Source of the DNA: Lycium barbarum
Lineage: Eukaryota; Streptophyta; Magnoliopsida; Solanales; Solanaceae
DNA length: 64,000 nucleotides
Assembly: GCF_019175385.1 (NCBI RefSeq)
Contig: NC_083339.1
Coordinates: forward strand, 48,470,074-48,534,073
Direction: 5' to 3'
Part shown: positions 23,795 through 35,139 of the stretch, in pieces
Numbering within the stretch: position 1 is the first letter of the stretch
Layout of the letters: each line of letters opens with the position of its first letter
Position numbers and translations under genes: made by a program
The notes under the pieces: model-generated
The model's input: the letters and a program-made list of their open reading frames with translations, nothing else
The model's database searches: none
What the model was told of the DNA's origin: nothing

Positions 23795-26013
23795 CGACCC
23801 TTCTCGTCGTTATGGGAATTTAGGACTCCATTGGAAATTCCGAGGGATTCGGGTGGATTCTTAGGGCGTCTTTTGTATGTATGCATGGTTTGTGTTGTGT
23901 TTTGAGGCCTTGGATGAAATGTGGGGTGATAGGGGGAAAACTGGACAAAAAGCCAACCTCGCTTGCCAAAATGGACCGCTGCAGCAGTGGGATTACCGCT
24001 GTGACGGTATCGCTATAGCGGTGCCTCAACCGCTGGAAGCAGCCATCCATTTCTTTGGTGGCCGCTGTGGCAAACGGTGGACCGCTATGGCGGTACCTCC
24101 ATAGCGGTCAGGCGGATAGTTGGGGATCGCTATAGCGGTCACTTGACCACTATAGCGGGACCGCTGTAGCGGCGGAGCAACCGCCGCAGCGGTCGACGGG
24201 AAACAGTAGCCGGGTTTTTAATGCCTTAGTTTTATTTTCTCATTCATAATACCCCAGCACACTTCCCGACAAACACTTAGAGAGAATTTTCAAGCTAGGG
24301 CAAGACAACCTTGTAAGGTAAGTTCTATTGCTTTTCATTCTATTATTCCTTTCCCCTTAATTATTGTAATCATCTCCATGGGTCTTTAACGGTAAAATTG
24401 AAATATAAACCCTAAAATATTAATAAGCCTTCTAAACGTGATTGGTTATGGTTATTATCGCTTAGTTATCATCTAAATGCAGTGGTTAGTTGCTCTTGAT
24501 CATAAATTGAGCAGTTAGAGACATAAACTAAGTGATTGGAGGCCTAGGGTTCTATAAAAATAGTGTCTTTGCCATAAAAAACTGTTGTAATGGGAATGTT
24601 TGATAAAATGTGGTAGAAATTGATGGTTTATGAATATTAGGGGGTTTTAATAAGTTGTCTATCACCTAGAAAATCATCCACCCTTAGAATGGGGAGAGGG
24701 AAGGGTATTTCTTGCCTTGGTATTTGCAAATTGAGCAATATGACTCATTGAGTCTTCTATTTCTAGACCGTGAATGTATTGAGGCTTTGAGGAAAGGAAA
24801 GACTGTGGCAGAGTGACAAGCATTGTTCAGGCTCTACTCTGAGGTAGGTTACGGTTTACTTGAGTTAGACTTTGGTTAGTTGAATGTATTTTTGTGATTT
24901 CATTAGGAGAAAGCATGTCTAGTATTCATTACATGATATTGTGTGGTTAAGCTCCTATGTGCTTATGATTGAATGTTGTGTAGGCTTCGTGCCATTATTC
25001 CTAAGTGATTTAATCTGCAGTGGATGTATTGTGATGAGAAGTTAATATAGTCTTCTCGAGGATATTGTGACATGAAATGATGAGGTGAATATGGATATTG
25101 AGAAGGTAAGAAATATTGTTCTGTAAAAGGTATGAGAAGGCACACATATGGCCTAGATTATGGGCTCGTGGTCCGAGGATAGTTCTGAAAACGAAAGGTT
25201 TATTGTTATATCATGTGTCCGAGGTTCGTTCCGGAGTGGAGGTTGTGCTTGGGTCCGAGGAGTGTTCCAGAACGAGTGGTACATGGACACCATGGGTCCC
25301 CTAGAGGTCATGACTACTGAGCTATGACATTAGATAGCATGTGTGTACATCAAGTGGGGCTATAGTGGTAAATTTATCTCCGTTGAGGTTGATGTGTCTG
25401 TGATTCTTGGCAATTTGGTGATTTGTTATGATTGTCCGTGTTTAACTTGTTGTGATGTATTGATATTCGTGTATTATTGACTGGCTTGTTCATTTTATTG
25501 ATTTCATATGATATGCATGATACTAATCTTAGTCGGCCTATGATGCTTACCGGTACATAGAGTTTGTACTGATACTACCTTGCTGCATTCTTTGAGTGCA
25601 GTCTTTGATATAGAGATCACTACTCGTCCTCACATCTAGCGTGGAGGATAATTAATGACAGATTTTGGGGTGAGCTTCTTCACATGCCAAGCCGCCCGAA
25701 GATCTTCTACTTATGATGTCTTTTTTTATTTTGGACATCATGGATATTTATTAGGCATATTTCAGTTCTTAGACATGTTTTTGGCTTAGAGTCCTGTACG
25801 ATGACTTTCGAATTTTGGGGATTGTAATAGCTAGAACTTCTGCAGTTACTACAACATTTATGACATGATTTACTTGTTCTTTTGTTGTTAAATAAGTAAT
25901 AATTGTTTAGCCTGATTTATCTAAAAACCGTATTAAATGGATTAGGTGGTGTGTATGTTGGTTCGCCCATTAGAATTTAGAATGGGCCGGTCATGGCGGG
26001 TTGGGTTGTGACA
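23790..26013 (+). mobile_element. 3' LTR of element C
   Basis: 2,224 bp, TGTAACGACCC to GGGTTGTGACA. Palindrome array 23968-24205, donor-like AAGGTAAGT with GT at 24318-24319, acceptor-like TTTGAGTGCAG ending at 25601. Followed by the TSD gaggc. Confidence 0.93.
23968..24205 (+). repeat. GCGGT/ACCGC palindrome array, 3' LTR of C
   Basis: Counterpart of 17384-17625, with CGCTATAGCGGT at two or more places and CTATGGCGGTACC. Point differences from the 5' copy often convert one half-site while the partner half-site stays. Confidence 0.86.
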
Positions 26014-26729
26014 GAGGCGTAGGGAGATTCATAAACGTTCCCTAACGTAGATAGTTAGCCTCACATACCCGTATATGCTCCAAGTCTTGTAACTACTGGT
26101 TTGAAATTGAGAAGAATCCTAAAAGTCTAAGTCTTGAACCCTTAAGTGGATTTTCTTGAAAACCCTAGGTTAAGAACAATGATTCCTCAAGTAGTTTAGA
26201 TGAAAACATGATTTAATCCACTTGGAATAGGCTAGGATAACTTACCTTAGTGTCCTTGATGGTGGAGGAGGAGAGCAAGTTGTTCTAGGGTTTAGGGCCT
26301 TGTAAAAATAAAAAATAGAACCGAAACAGGTATTTATAGGTTCTGGTGCGGGTTGGGAAATACGGACCATAATACGATATGTATTCTAAATTACGGTCTA
26401 TATTCTGGACCGTAGTTAATCATGTTCAAAAAAATAGAAACACTGCCTTACCTCCTTCTTCAAATACGATCTGAATTATGGGCTGTATACCAAATTACGG
26501 TCTGTAATTAACAATATAATTCTCCAAGCAAAATTCCAGAATGTACAGTGAATTTGGATGACATTTGTGATTTTAAATACGGGTCGTATAATGAAATACG
26601 GTCTGTAATCTGGGGCGTAAATCCACATCTGATAACTGTAGAGAATTTTTCCAATTCTAACATTCTCTATGTGATTTTCTAAGTCTTAAATCATGATCAA
26701 GGCTCAAGTTAAAGGTCTGAGGTGTCACA
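26014..26729 (-). mobile_element. Solo LTR D, right part
   Basis: The U3 side of LTR D, starting TGTGACACCTCAG on the minus strand at 26729. It has three tandem units with ATACGG/CCGTA half-sites (26358-26625), a TATA box (CCTATAAATACC on the minus strand) near 26326-26340, and a donor-like CTAAGGTAAG at 26241-26250. Ends at the perfect TSD agatg. Confidence 0.85.
26358..26625 (-). repeat. Palindrome-like array in U3 of LTR D
   Basis: Three units of roughly 100 bp with decayed inverted half-sites (AATACGGACC, TTACGGTCTGTA, TACGGGTCGTA). Located immediately upstream of the TATA box on the minus strand. Confidence 0.75.
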
Positions 26730-28040
26730 AGATGCACATGAAGAAGTGTAAAGCTACTATAGATTTGTCATTATCAAAAAGGGGGAAAGTATTGAGTTAT
26801 AATAAGTATGTGTTTTGATGATTGACAAGAGGTTTGAAGAACGTGGCTCATGTGCGTATTAATATTAGAAGAAAGGTTCGACTATGAAACTTTGGAGGCG
26901 GTGCAGAATTATTGTGATTAATCAATTCGTGATATTATATTATGAATTAATTATTTGGTAGCTGAAGTTTTCAGTGCGTACAAGGAAAAGATTAATTAAA
27001 ACTACATGCTTGGAAAGGAAGCCGCATGAATGAAGGAAGCCAAGTTTTACTAGGAAGAGTTTTTAAAGGAAAATTTCCTTATTTTTTGAAGTTGATTTGT
27101 GTCTAATTTGGATAGACAGTAATGACCTGTTTCACCACAAATTGGAGACATACTCACGCCCATATAAAGCACCTATTATTGCAAGAGATCGAGGCTGGAG
27201 TAGATGGGAGACGAAGTGAATAAACCAGGTGCTTGAACCTGGTCCATGAACATGTTCCTACTCAGAATCCTGCTACTGCGAGTTGGAATATGAAATTAAA
27301 GATTCTGAGGTAAGGACTTGGTAGACAAGTTACCGGATTTCATGCCTTAATTATCCAGGATACGCTTCAGACTCCAAAAAAAATTATGAAGCCGCATGCA
27401 CGCAAGAAGCCTAAGTCAACTCAAACCCTAATTATATTAATGGGGCTCGTCATGTAGGGTTTGTGTTCAACCAACTTATTGTGCACCAAAAGCTATACAT
27501 ATCAAAGTCCTGTCTTAAAGAACTCTGTGCACTCACAAATAGAGAAAATAAGAAGTTGAGCAAACACTGTCAAATCTATAAGTGAGAGAATTTTGATTAC
27601 CATAGTGTGACCCTGATACTAAGATGAAGATTAAAGAAGCTATTCTACAAGTTTCTGTTTTACAATTTTGAGTCTAGATTGTGTATCAGATTGTTTATCG
27701 AGTTGTATCTTTATCTGCTTTCATAGAAGCATAAATTGCGGGTACAAATAGTTAGTCAAATTCAACTTCAAATTGGGATAACTTGAAGTGGGCTTACTAG
27801 TCCAGGGAGATAGGAATTAAAGTTTAGTTCCTAGGTTACAGAGTTTGTAACTTGAATTTGCACAGGCTCACACAGTTGTAGTGGAGTTTAGGAAAAATCG
27901 TAGCAAGGTGCAGGTCGTGGTTTTTTCACCCTTTGTGAGCTGGGTGGTTTCCATGTAAAAATTGTTATGTCCTTTACTTTCCTGTTCATTACTATTCTGC
28001 AAAACGCTAGCTTGAAACAGGTCGACTAATGTGTTCTATC
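26730..28040 (+). mobile_element. SIRE-like copia relic Q: polypurine tract and 3' LTR
   Basis: 26730-26792 ends with TTGTCATTATCAAAAAGGGG, the polypurine block next to the 3' LTR of SIRE-type copia elements. The LTR begins TGAGTTATAATAAG at 26793 and shares TGTTTTGATGATTGACAA with LTR E (TGTTTTGATGATTGTCAA). It runs at least to 28040, where element F is inserted. Its exact 3' edge is uncertain and may lie just past 30396. Confidence 0.7.
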
Positions 28041-28782
28041 TGTTAGGTTTTTGAGTTTTCCCTTCCTATGTGGAATTGGATTAATAAAACCCGGTCCAAT
28101 TTGGACCAGACCACTTTTGCCAAAAAAATTCCTCTATATAAAGGATCAATTTAGGTCTTATTTTTAGAACACAAGAGTGAATTCATAGCAGCCATATAGA
28201 GAGAAAAATGTGAGAGAGAAAGCAGATTTTCGTCCAGAAATTTTCTGCTACCGCAGTCCGCTTTAAACTGCGTTTACCTATTCGTTAACCGTTGGATCAT
28301 GCCAAAATTTGAACTTGGGGTTCTTAATATCTGTTTCTTTGATTTCAATGGTGGGAGATTGGATTTTGTGGATTGTATCTTCAGTTTTCGAGTACGAATA
28401 GTAGCTCTTTTTGGGGGTTATTTCTCTCCTTTTCTTCACTAGTTTTGGTGCTATCTTCTATGTATTGTTGCTCCGTGCTTGGATTTGTTGTTGTATCCAT
28501 TTGGAGAACATTGTTGTAACTCTTGTTAATTTTAGTGGAGCTTTTGTGGGCCAGAGGTCCCGTGGATGTTTCCTCTTCACCTTGAAGGGGTTTTACCACG
28601 TAAAAAATTTGGTGTCTCTTGCATTCGATTTATTTTTGCTTGCTTGTTGCTACCTGAATTTCCATTTGTGCTAGTGTTTATTGTCTTCTCTTGGTTCAAA
28701 TAGTGTGGAAAGTTTCAACTTGGGTATTTCTTCCGCTGTTACCTCGTCGTGCAATTTGGTTATTGCTTGTTTTTTCCCAACA
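28041..28782 (+). mobile_element. 5' LTR of copia element F
   Basis: 742 bp, TGTTAGG to CCCAACA. TATA box CTATATAAA at 28134-28142. A perfect 15-bp palindrome GGTCCAATTTGGACC (28093-28107) lies 26 bp upstream of it. Confidence 0.9.
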
Positions 28783-28785
28783 AAG

Positions 28786-28797
28786 TGGTATCAGAGC
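28786..28797 (+). other. Primer binding site of element F
   Basis: TGGTATCAGAGC, initiator tRNA-Met type, three bases after the LTR. Confidence 0.92.
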
Positions 28798-28834
28798 TTG
28801 TAGTTGTATTTGGTTGTGCTGATTATCTATTTGA

Positions 28835-30333
28835 ATGATGGAGGCAAATATGAGCAAGATGGTTTGTTTAAATGGCAGTAATTACCATATGTGGAAAATC
28901 AAGATGAAAGATCTTCTATTTGTCAAGAAATTGCATTTACCTATGTTTGCTTCTAAGAAACGCGAGTCTATTGAAGATGAGGATTGGGAATTTGAGCAAT
29001 TACAGGTTTGTGGCTATATTAGGCAATGGGTTGAAGATAATGTTTTAAATTATATTGTGAATGAGACAAATGCTAAAAGCTTGTGGGAAAAGCTCGAGAC
29101 ACTTTATGCTTCGAAGACTGGCAATAATAAGTTGTTCCTATTGAAACAGTTGATGAATATTAGATACTAAGAGGGCAGTCGTATTTCTGATTATATCAAT
29201 GATTTTCAGGGTGTCCTTGATCAGCTGTCTGGAATGGGTGTTAAGTTTGATGAAGAAATACAGGGACATTGGCTTCTTAATACTCTGCCAGACTCTTGGG
29301 AAACTCTTCGAGTTTCCTTGACTAATTCTACTCCCAGTGATGGTGTAACTATGGAATATGCTAAGAGTGGTGTTTTGAATGAAGAGATCAGAAGAAGATC
29401 TCAAGCTTCCTCTTCTTCAACTTCACACTCCGATGTTTTGGTTACTGGAGACAGGGGGAGAAGTAACTTTAGAGGTCAGTATGACAGAGGCAAAAATAGA
29501 AGCAAGTCAAGATCCTCCAGGTACAAGAATCTTACATGTGACTATTGTCACTTGAAAGGGAACATCAAGAAACATTGCTACAAGTTTAAGGGAGACTAGA
29601 AAACGCAAAAGAAAGAAGGCAATAATGAAAAATGTTTTGCTATTGTTGCTGAAAATGATCTTCTTGTTGCTTGTGGTAAAAATGATATCGATCTAGTTTG
29701 TGATGAGTCTACCTGGTATGTGGATTCAGGTGCCACTTCTCATGTCACGCCAAAGAAGGAATTATTTTCTTCTTACACTCTTGGTAATTTTGAAATGTTA
29801 CGAATGGACAATAATAGTGAGGTTGAGGTACTTGGCATTGCCACAGTTTGCTTGAAAAGTAAGAACGGTTCGATGTTGGTTCTTAACAATGTCAAGCATG
29901 CTCTAGATGTTCGTCTGAATTTGATTTCTGTAGGAAAGCTTGATGATGAGGGTTATGATCAAATCGTTGGTGGTGGCCACTGGAAGCTTCTTAGAGGTTG
30001 AATGATTGTGGCTCGAGGTAAAAAGATATCTGACATGTACTTATTTCAGGGCTCCATTTGTGGTGACTCAGTAAATTTGGTGGAGAATGATACTTCATCA
30101 GAGTTATGGCATAGAAGGCTGAGTTATATGAGCGAGAAGGGGATTGATAACTTGGCTAAGAAGAATTTGGTTTCTGGAGTGAAACAAGTAAAGTTAAAGA
30201 GATGTGTTCATTGCTTAGTCGGGAAACAAAAAAGAGTTTCCTTTCAGAGTCATTCGCCTTCAAGAAAGCTTGATTTGCTGGAGTTGGTACATTCTGATTT
30301 GTGTGGTCCTTTTAAAGTAAGCACTGCCGTGGG
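28835..30333 (+). pseudogene. copia gag-protease-integrase fragment (element F)
   Basis: One continuous frame broken only by stops at about 29168, 29597 and 29999; no frameshifts, so decay is mild. Gag: MEANMSKMVCLNGSNYHMWK, then the UBN2-like core (LNYIVNETNAKSLWEKLETLY, HWLLNTLPDSWETLRVSL). The zinc knuckle CDYCHLKGNIKKHC has Asn in place of the expected His. Protease: TWYVDSGATSHVT with an intact DSG. GAG-pre-integrase: SELWHRRLSYMSEKGIDNL and CVHCLVGKQKRVSF. The frame stops at VHSDLCGPFKVSTAV, the start of the integrase core, where the deletion begins. Lineage probably Tork (Tnt1-like). Confidence 0.9.
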
Positions 30334-30396
30334 TATTTCTTCCGTTGTTACCTCTTCGTGCAATTTGGTTATTGCTTGTTTCTTCACAACACTATC

Positions 30397-30600
30397 CTAC
30401 CGAGAAAAATCGCAAAAACCAACTAACTTTTCTAATGATTTGAGATCACATAGACATTGTAGAAATGAGAGATATAAGCGCTAACGGACAATAAAATGTT
30501 ATATGTAGTGGTTATTATGTGGAAACAACGAACTAGAATTTTGATGAAAATTTAATGGAGAAACAACTAACTAATGATTTGAATTTGCAAATATAGACTC
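30397..30600. other. Short spacer, no gene seen
   Basis: AT-rich sequence between copia element F and solo LTR G. It may include the end of LTR Q and then host DNA. A short diverged duplication (CAACTAACT...TAATGATTTGA) occurs near 30418-30445 and 30565-30585. Confidence 0.4.
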
Positions 30601-32911
30601 TGTCACAACCTGACTAGGGGCCAGGACGGGTACCCGGAGCTGACTACCGAGCACCGCTCATTATGTCAATCATCATACCCCAATCTGAACATACACAATC
30701 TATAAGGAAACGCATACATATATATATAAGCCCTCATGGCTACAAAAATGATATACAAAATATACATTGATGTATCTTTAAGACAACAACTACCCAGACA
30801 TCCGTATCTATGAGCCTCTACTAGAGTACTGCGACATAGGGACAGGACAGGACCCCGTAATACCCAAATATATATATATATATATACACACAAAATAATA
30901 TGACCATGAGTAGCACCTCCGGAATAGTGGAGTGCTCCAGTGAATCTGCTGATAAACTCCTACGGGTCTGCACCGTCCCCCTGTCTACCTGTGGGCATGA
31001 ACACAGCGTCCAAAAAGAAAAGACGTCAGTGTGAACATTGTACTGAGTGTGTAAAGCATGGGTAACACTAGCGTAGTAAAGAAATAATCAAACATGAGGC
31101 GAAGATACGACCTGCTTAACTTTTAAAAGGAAACACATCTTATGCATATCAAATATACCATTATCGTTAACCCGCGTCCGGGTAACTATCGCATGCCGCC
31201 CACTAGTGGTGTCATGTCTGGCCATCTAGGCACGGTGTAATCATAATCCGTCCGCCTTCGCGGTGTCATGCCCGACCATCTAGGCGCGGTGTAATCTTAT
31301 CATCATATACTTATCATAAAGCATGCATTAGAAATCAATTAAAAGATACAACTCTATCGGGGTGACGTAAGGCCGAGAACCCTCGACTCCATTATGAAGT
31401 AGTCATGATCATCATGCCTCACCTTGAAGGAACTAGCATTATACGGTAAGTCTAACAACAATGAGTAATATCAAGGAATCATTAACTTCATAGGAATATC
31501 ATCTCATGGGCTTTAGAATCTCTAGACTTAGACTCATCATCGTCATTATCATTATCATATTCATAACATATCTCTTATCTTTATCTCATCAGTAGTTCTT
31601 AATAATCATAGGCTTATCGTTTTCGGAATATGAGGACATCATGGAAAGTTAAAGGAAATCATATTATAGGAGTCATGCCTTAGAAAAGAAGGGACTAGCC
31701 TCACATACCTTTATGTCTTTCTAACTTTATCAATTTATACGCTTCCTCCAATGTTCACGATTCTACATTCAAGAGAATTCGTACTAAGATTAAATAATCG
31801 GAAACATACTAAAGCTCAAGCTAAAGCTAATGAAAATTGGGCAGCATCTCCTTTGTTTATACAACTTCCTCCATATGATATAACAACTCTCAAACATCAA
31901 TAACAACATTCATAATACCATAATCAATAACTTCGACAAGTTCGACATTATTCAATTCTCAAAATTTCCTTTCAAGGTCATCCATAACCACAACCATAAT
32001 ATAATACCACATTCTTCCTCATATAAAGCTTCTCCAATATTCTTAATATCGTTTATAACAAAATTATACTCATAACATCTCAAGAATCATAATTCATGTC
32101 AACTACCATTCAAGGATACCATTACTTCACAATTGAGCTCCATATTCTACCTTTTTCCATAATCTAAGTCTTTCGACCCTTCAATATTCTTAATAACATG
32201 AAATGATCTTAAAACTCACCTTTGATTGTGTAGGAATGGATTTTGGATGGAAATGCCTCACTTGGAGAAAACCCTAACTTCCATTCCAAAGAGATTTCTT
32301 GCTTCCATCAACCCTAGCTAGCATTCTTGCACTTGGGTTCTTATATTTATAATTGGGAAAATCTGACCCGTCACGGATTATACGGACACTTATACGGTCC
32401 GTCTAAACTTATACGGTCCGTATAAGTGACCATGAAATTGCACCAACCATTATCCTTTCTGTAACCATTATACGGTCTGTATAAGTGACCGTATAATACT
32501 CCCAGTGATTATCCCTCACTGTGACGATTATAAAGACCATTATACGGACCGTACAAAAGGTCGTATAATCCACCTTCTCACCGATGTTGTTCTTGTCGTT
32601 CCGTTTGACCTCCAATCCTTACGGAACCTTCTTAGCACTTGTTTAACACTTCATTAGGAATCTAAGGGGCATCATCACTCTTCCTCAAGACATTACTAAG
32701 TCGACATTAGCTCAGTACTTTGCAAACCCTTTTCTAAACATGACTTATACTTCACCTTTCTTAACGAACTTTCTTCTCTTGCCTCAAACGTCTTTGGAAT
32801 CTTAATTAGAACCGTTAAGTACTACTTCTTACTTGTAGAAACATCGTATACTTCTTACCCTGCGTTAGTCTATCTACCACATGACGACATGAAATTTTCC
32901 GAGGTGTAACA
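30601..32911 (-). mobile_element. Solo gypsy LTR G
   Basis: 2,311-bp minus-strand LTR of the A/B/M family, starting TGTTACACCTCGG at 32911 and ending at 30601. Flanks are gactc (30596-30600) and aactc (32912-32916), a TSD with one mismatch; no PBS or internal region is attached. It contains a palindrome array (32375-32575), a TATA-like ATTATAAATATAAG on the minus strand near 32340-32357, donor-like AAAGGTGAGTTTT at 32213-32223 and an acceptor-like CAG|GT at 30989. It lies 115 bp upstream of the ATG of the wax-synthase pseudogene, in the opposite orientation. Confidence 0.87.
32375..32575 (-). repeat. Palindrome array in U3 of LTR G
   Basis: Perfect ATACGGTCCGTAT at 32411, with near copies at 32392, 32470 and 32549. 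Three tandem units as in LTR A. Confidence 0.87.
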
Positions 32912-33026
32912 AACTCGTGCTGGACCTATGCCAACCATAAGAATATATATTCTCCATTAATAGAAAAGCTAATCCAGTACTTTGATTCCATCAAATCTTG
33001 CAAGAAAAAGAAGAAGAAAAGGAGAA

Positions 33027-34068
33027 ATGAAAGGGAAATCCATAACATTTTTGTGGTATGGACTTGTTTTGGCCTGTTTATGTTGTTCTCACACCATTGT
33101 CAAATTCTTTCCTAAAGGCAAATCAAGATTGCTTGCTCTAATTCCCGTAGTTTTCCTCTTTTTCATTCTTCCTCTCTACCTTAACTTTATTCATCTTGGT
33201 GGCACTACTTCTTTCTTCATAGCATGGTTAGCAAATTTCGAGCTACTTCTTTTTGCTTTCGATAAAGGCTCTTTGGTATCAATCCTACCCCTTCCACTTT
33301 TAACATTTACTCCCTTGGCTTGTTTGCCTATAGAGTTTCAAATTTCATCAATTATTGATGTTGAAACCACCAAAAAGAGCACAAAACCAATTCTGAATCT
33401 TGTTACAAAGATTGCACTTCTAGCCATTTTGACAAGGGTGTACACTATTTGCATCCAAAAATCATCCTCTTCTTCTATTGCTTACACATTTACTTTGTGC
33501 TAGAGATCCTATTGAATATGGTTAGCATCATGGTCCGAACGGTGAGTAGAGTCGATCTTGAGCCACCCTTTGATTAGCCTTCCATGGCTAGCTCAGTTCA
33601 AAATTTCTGGGGCAGGAGATGGAACCTAGGGTAACCAGTATACTCCGTCAGACCATATACAATCCTGGTCGATCGATAGCCATGAACTGGATCCCAAGGA
33701 AGTGGGTTTCACCTCCCGCTGTGCTCGCGACATTTTTGGTTTCTGGGCTAATGCATGAGCTGCTTTTTTACTACATTGGAAGATTGAAGCCCAATGGGGA
33801 AGTCATGTGCTTCTTTATCAATCATAGGGTGGCTGTGACTATGGAAATTGTGATAAAAAAATTGTTGAATGACAAAACTTGGGTTCCTAGGATTATCTCA
33901 GGCCCATTAGCACTAAGTTTTATATTTTACACCAGTTTTTGGTTGTTTCTTCCACCATTTTTGAGAGGTAACGCAGAAGTTAAAGCGTGTACCGAATCTC
34001 TTGCTTTCCTAGAATTTATTAGGCACGGTAATCTAATTGGTCCTACTAATTTCACTTGCCCATTCTGA
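33027..34068 (+). pseudogene. Wax-synthase-like acyltransferase pseudogene (MBOAT family)
   Basis: Resembles plant long-chain-alcohol O-fatty-acyltransferases, membrane enzymes that join fatty alcohols and acyl-CoA into wax esters in the ER. I choose ATG 33027 (MKGKSITFLWYGLVLACLCC); an upstream in-frame ATG at 32982 adds 15 basic residues and is less likely. N-terminal hydrophobic segments span about residues 8-25, 37-60 and 64-85. Conserved parts follow: VDLEPPFD, SVQNFWGRRWN, and SGLMHELLFYYIGR with the presumed catalytic His, then TSFWLFLPPF and a C-terminus at CPF. Total about 345 codons, the usual length, in one exon. Two single-base deletions (near 33500 and 33629) and an in-frame TAG at 33575 disrupt it. 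Solo LTR G occupies its upstream region. Confidence 0.85.
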
Positions 34069-34252
34069 TAGTAAGAGTTAAGTACCTCTAGCTTTCACAT
34101 TGTATGAGTTTTATAAATATCAATGCAATGTGAGATATTTCTACTGTTATGATAATTTAAAATCTTTCATTGAATTTTGAGATGTATTTTCGTAAAATTA
34201 GTTTTGTATGCCATAGCTAACATCCAATAGATATACATATACAAACAAAATA
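34069..34252. other. 3' flank of the wax-synthase pseudogene
   Basis: AT-rich, with no clear AATAAA signal and no other feature. Confidence 0.4.
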
Positions 34253-34469
34253 CTCCCTAGGTCTCAAAAAGTTTGTCTTAGTTTGACTTGGCACGAAGTT
34301 TAAAAAGTAAAGGAAGACTTTTGAAATGTGTGGTTCAAAATAAACCTTAGATATTTGTGTGGTTATAAACCATCTCATAAAGTTAAATTGTTTTTAAATA
34401 TAGAAAGATGTCAATCTTTTTGGGACAAACTAATAAGGAAAGTAAGACAATTTTTTTGGACCGAGGAAG
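34253..34469. mobile_element. Stowaway-like MITE
   Basis: 217 bp with inverted ends CTCCCTAGGTCTCAAAAAG and (right end, inverted) CTTCCTCGGTCCAAAAAAA, flanked by TA dinucleotides (34251-34252 and 34470-34471). The interior includes the usual AGTTTGACTTGGCACGAAG. No coding capacity. Confidence 0.85.
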
Positions 34470-34684
34470 TATTAGTTTTTATAGTAGATGATATATGCTG
34501 CTTCGACGACATCAATTATACCCTGGTAGATAAAAAATTAGTGGACATCATTACATAGTTTAATTGTGGAAAAGAAGAAAACATTGATGTCCTTGTAAGA
34601 GAGAGAGAGAGTAATTTTTTTTTTCTAATAGGCTGTTTATCTTGTTATAAAGTTCAACAGTCTACACTTAGATTGAAGGTTACT

Positions 34685-34990
34685 ATTTTTTTTTTTTTTG
34701 AAGATTTAACTGTAGGTATATTAATACTAGATAATGTCTGATTTATTACATAACATACTAGTGTCTCTTAGGACAAATTGATTTTCCATACTTGCTAGCA
34801 TATTGCAAACATCACTTGGTAGATATATATTTCACAAGACAAACTAGACTCTAGATCAAGCTTAAGTAGCTGCATAACACTATGCAAAAGCGTGGATATC
34901 CATTAGGTTGGAGTTTGTCGAAGATTCCTTAGCAAGTTGATGAGCAACAGCATTGCCTCCTTCTCCTGGAGCATTAACCATTTGCATGTA
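34685..34990 (-). mobile_element. LINE 3' end fragment (RNase H-like)
   Basis: The minus strand encodes APGEGGNAVAHQLAKESS, the end of the RNase H-like domain at the C-terminus of plant LINE ORF2, followed within about 60 bases by a stop. A poly(T) run at 34686-34699 is the poly(A) tail on the minus strand. 5'-truncated to about 300 bp. This is the part the LINE at 11177 has lost, but the two need not be one element. Confidence 0.65.
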
Positions 34991-35139
34991 TAGATAATCG
35001 AATTGTAAGCTTCATGTCCCTTGATTATGAGTTTAATCACTTGTAGTTGGTTTTTAATAGGTTATTAATTAGAGTTGGTGCTTAAATAATCTGATCACAC
35101 TGTCAGTGTATAAAAAATAATTTAAACTCTACACAAAAA

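Larger units (their letters stand above)
17198..26013 (+). mobile_element. Complete Ty3/gypsy element C (chromovirus type)
   Basis: An 8,816-bp element with both LTRs and a perfect 5-bp target-site duplication gaggc (17193-17197 and 26014-26018). Order: 5' LTR, PBS, gag, protease, reverse transcriptase, integrase, chromodomain-like end, 3' LTR. RNase H is deleted at a 35-bp palindrome. The two LTRs differ at many positions by eye, so the insertion is not recent. The host is solo LTR D. Confidence 0.95.
28041..30391 (+). mobile_element. Internally deleted Ty1/copia element F
   Basis: A 2,351-bp element with a perfect TSD ctatc (28036-28040 and 30392-30396). 5' LTR 28041-28782, PBS, gag, protease and the start of integrase. 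From about 30333 the sequence is only the last 60 bp of the LTR (GGGTATTTCTTCCGTTG ... CACAACA). RT, RNase H and most of the 3' LTR are deleted. Confidence 0.93.

Noticed and set aside
17193..26018. Horizontal transfer of element C or a novel host gene within it
   Set aside because: All readable parts are standard chromovirus domains with symmetrical LTRs and a TSD; nothing foreign is captured.
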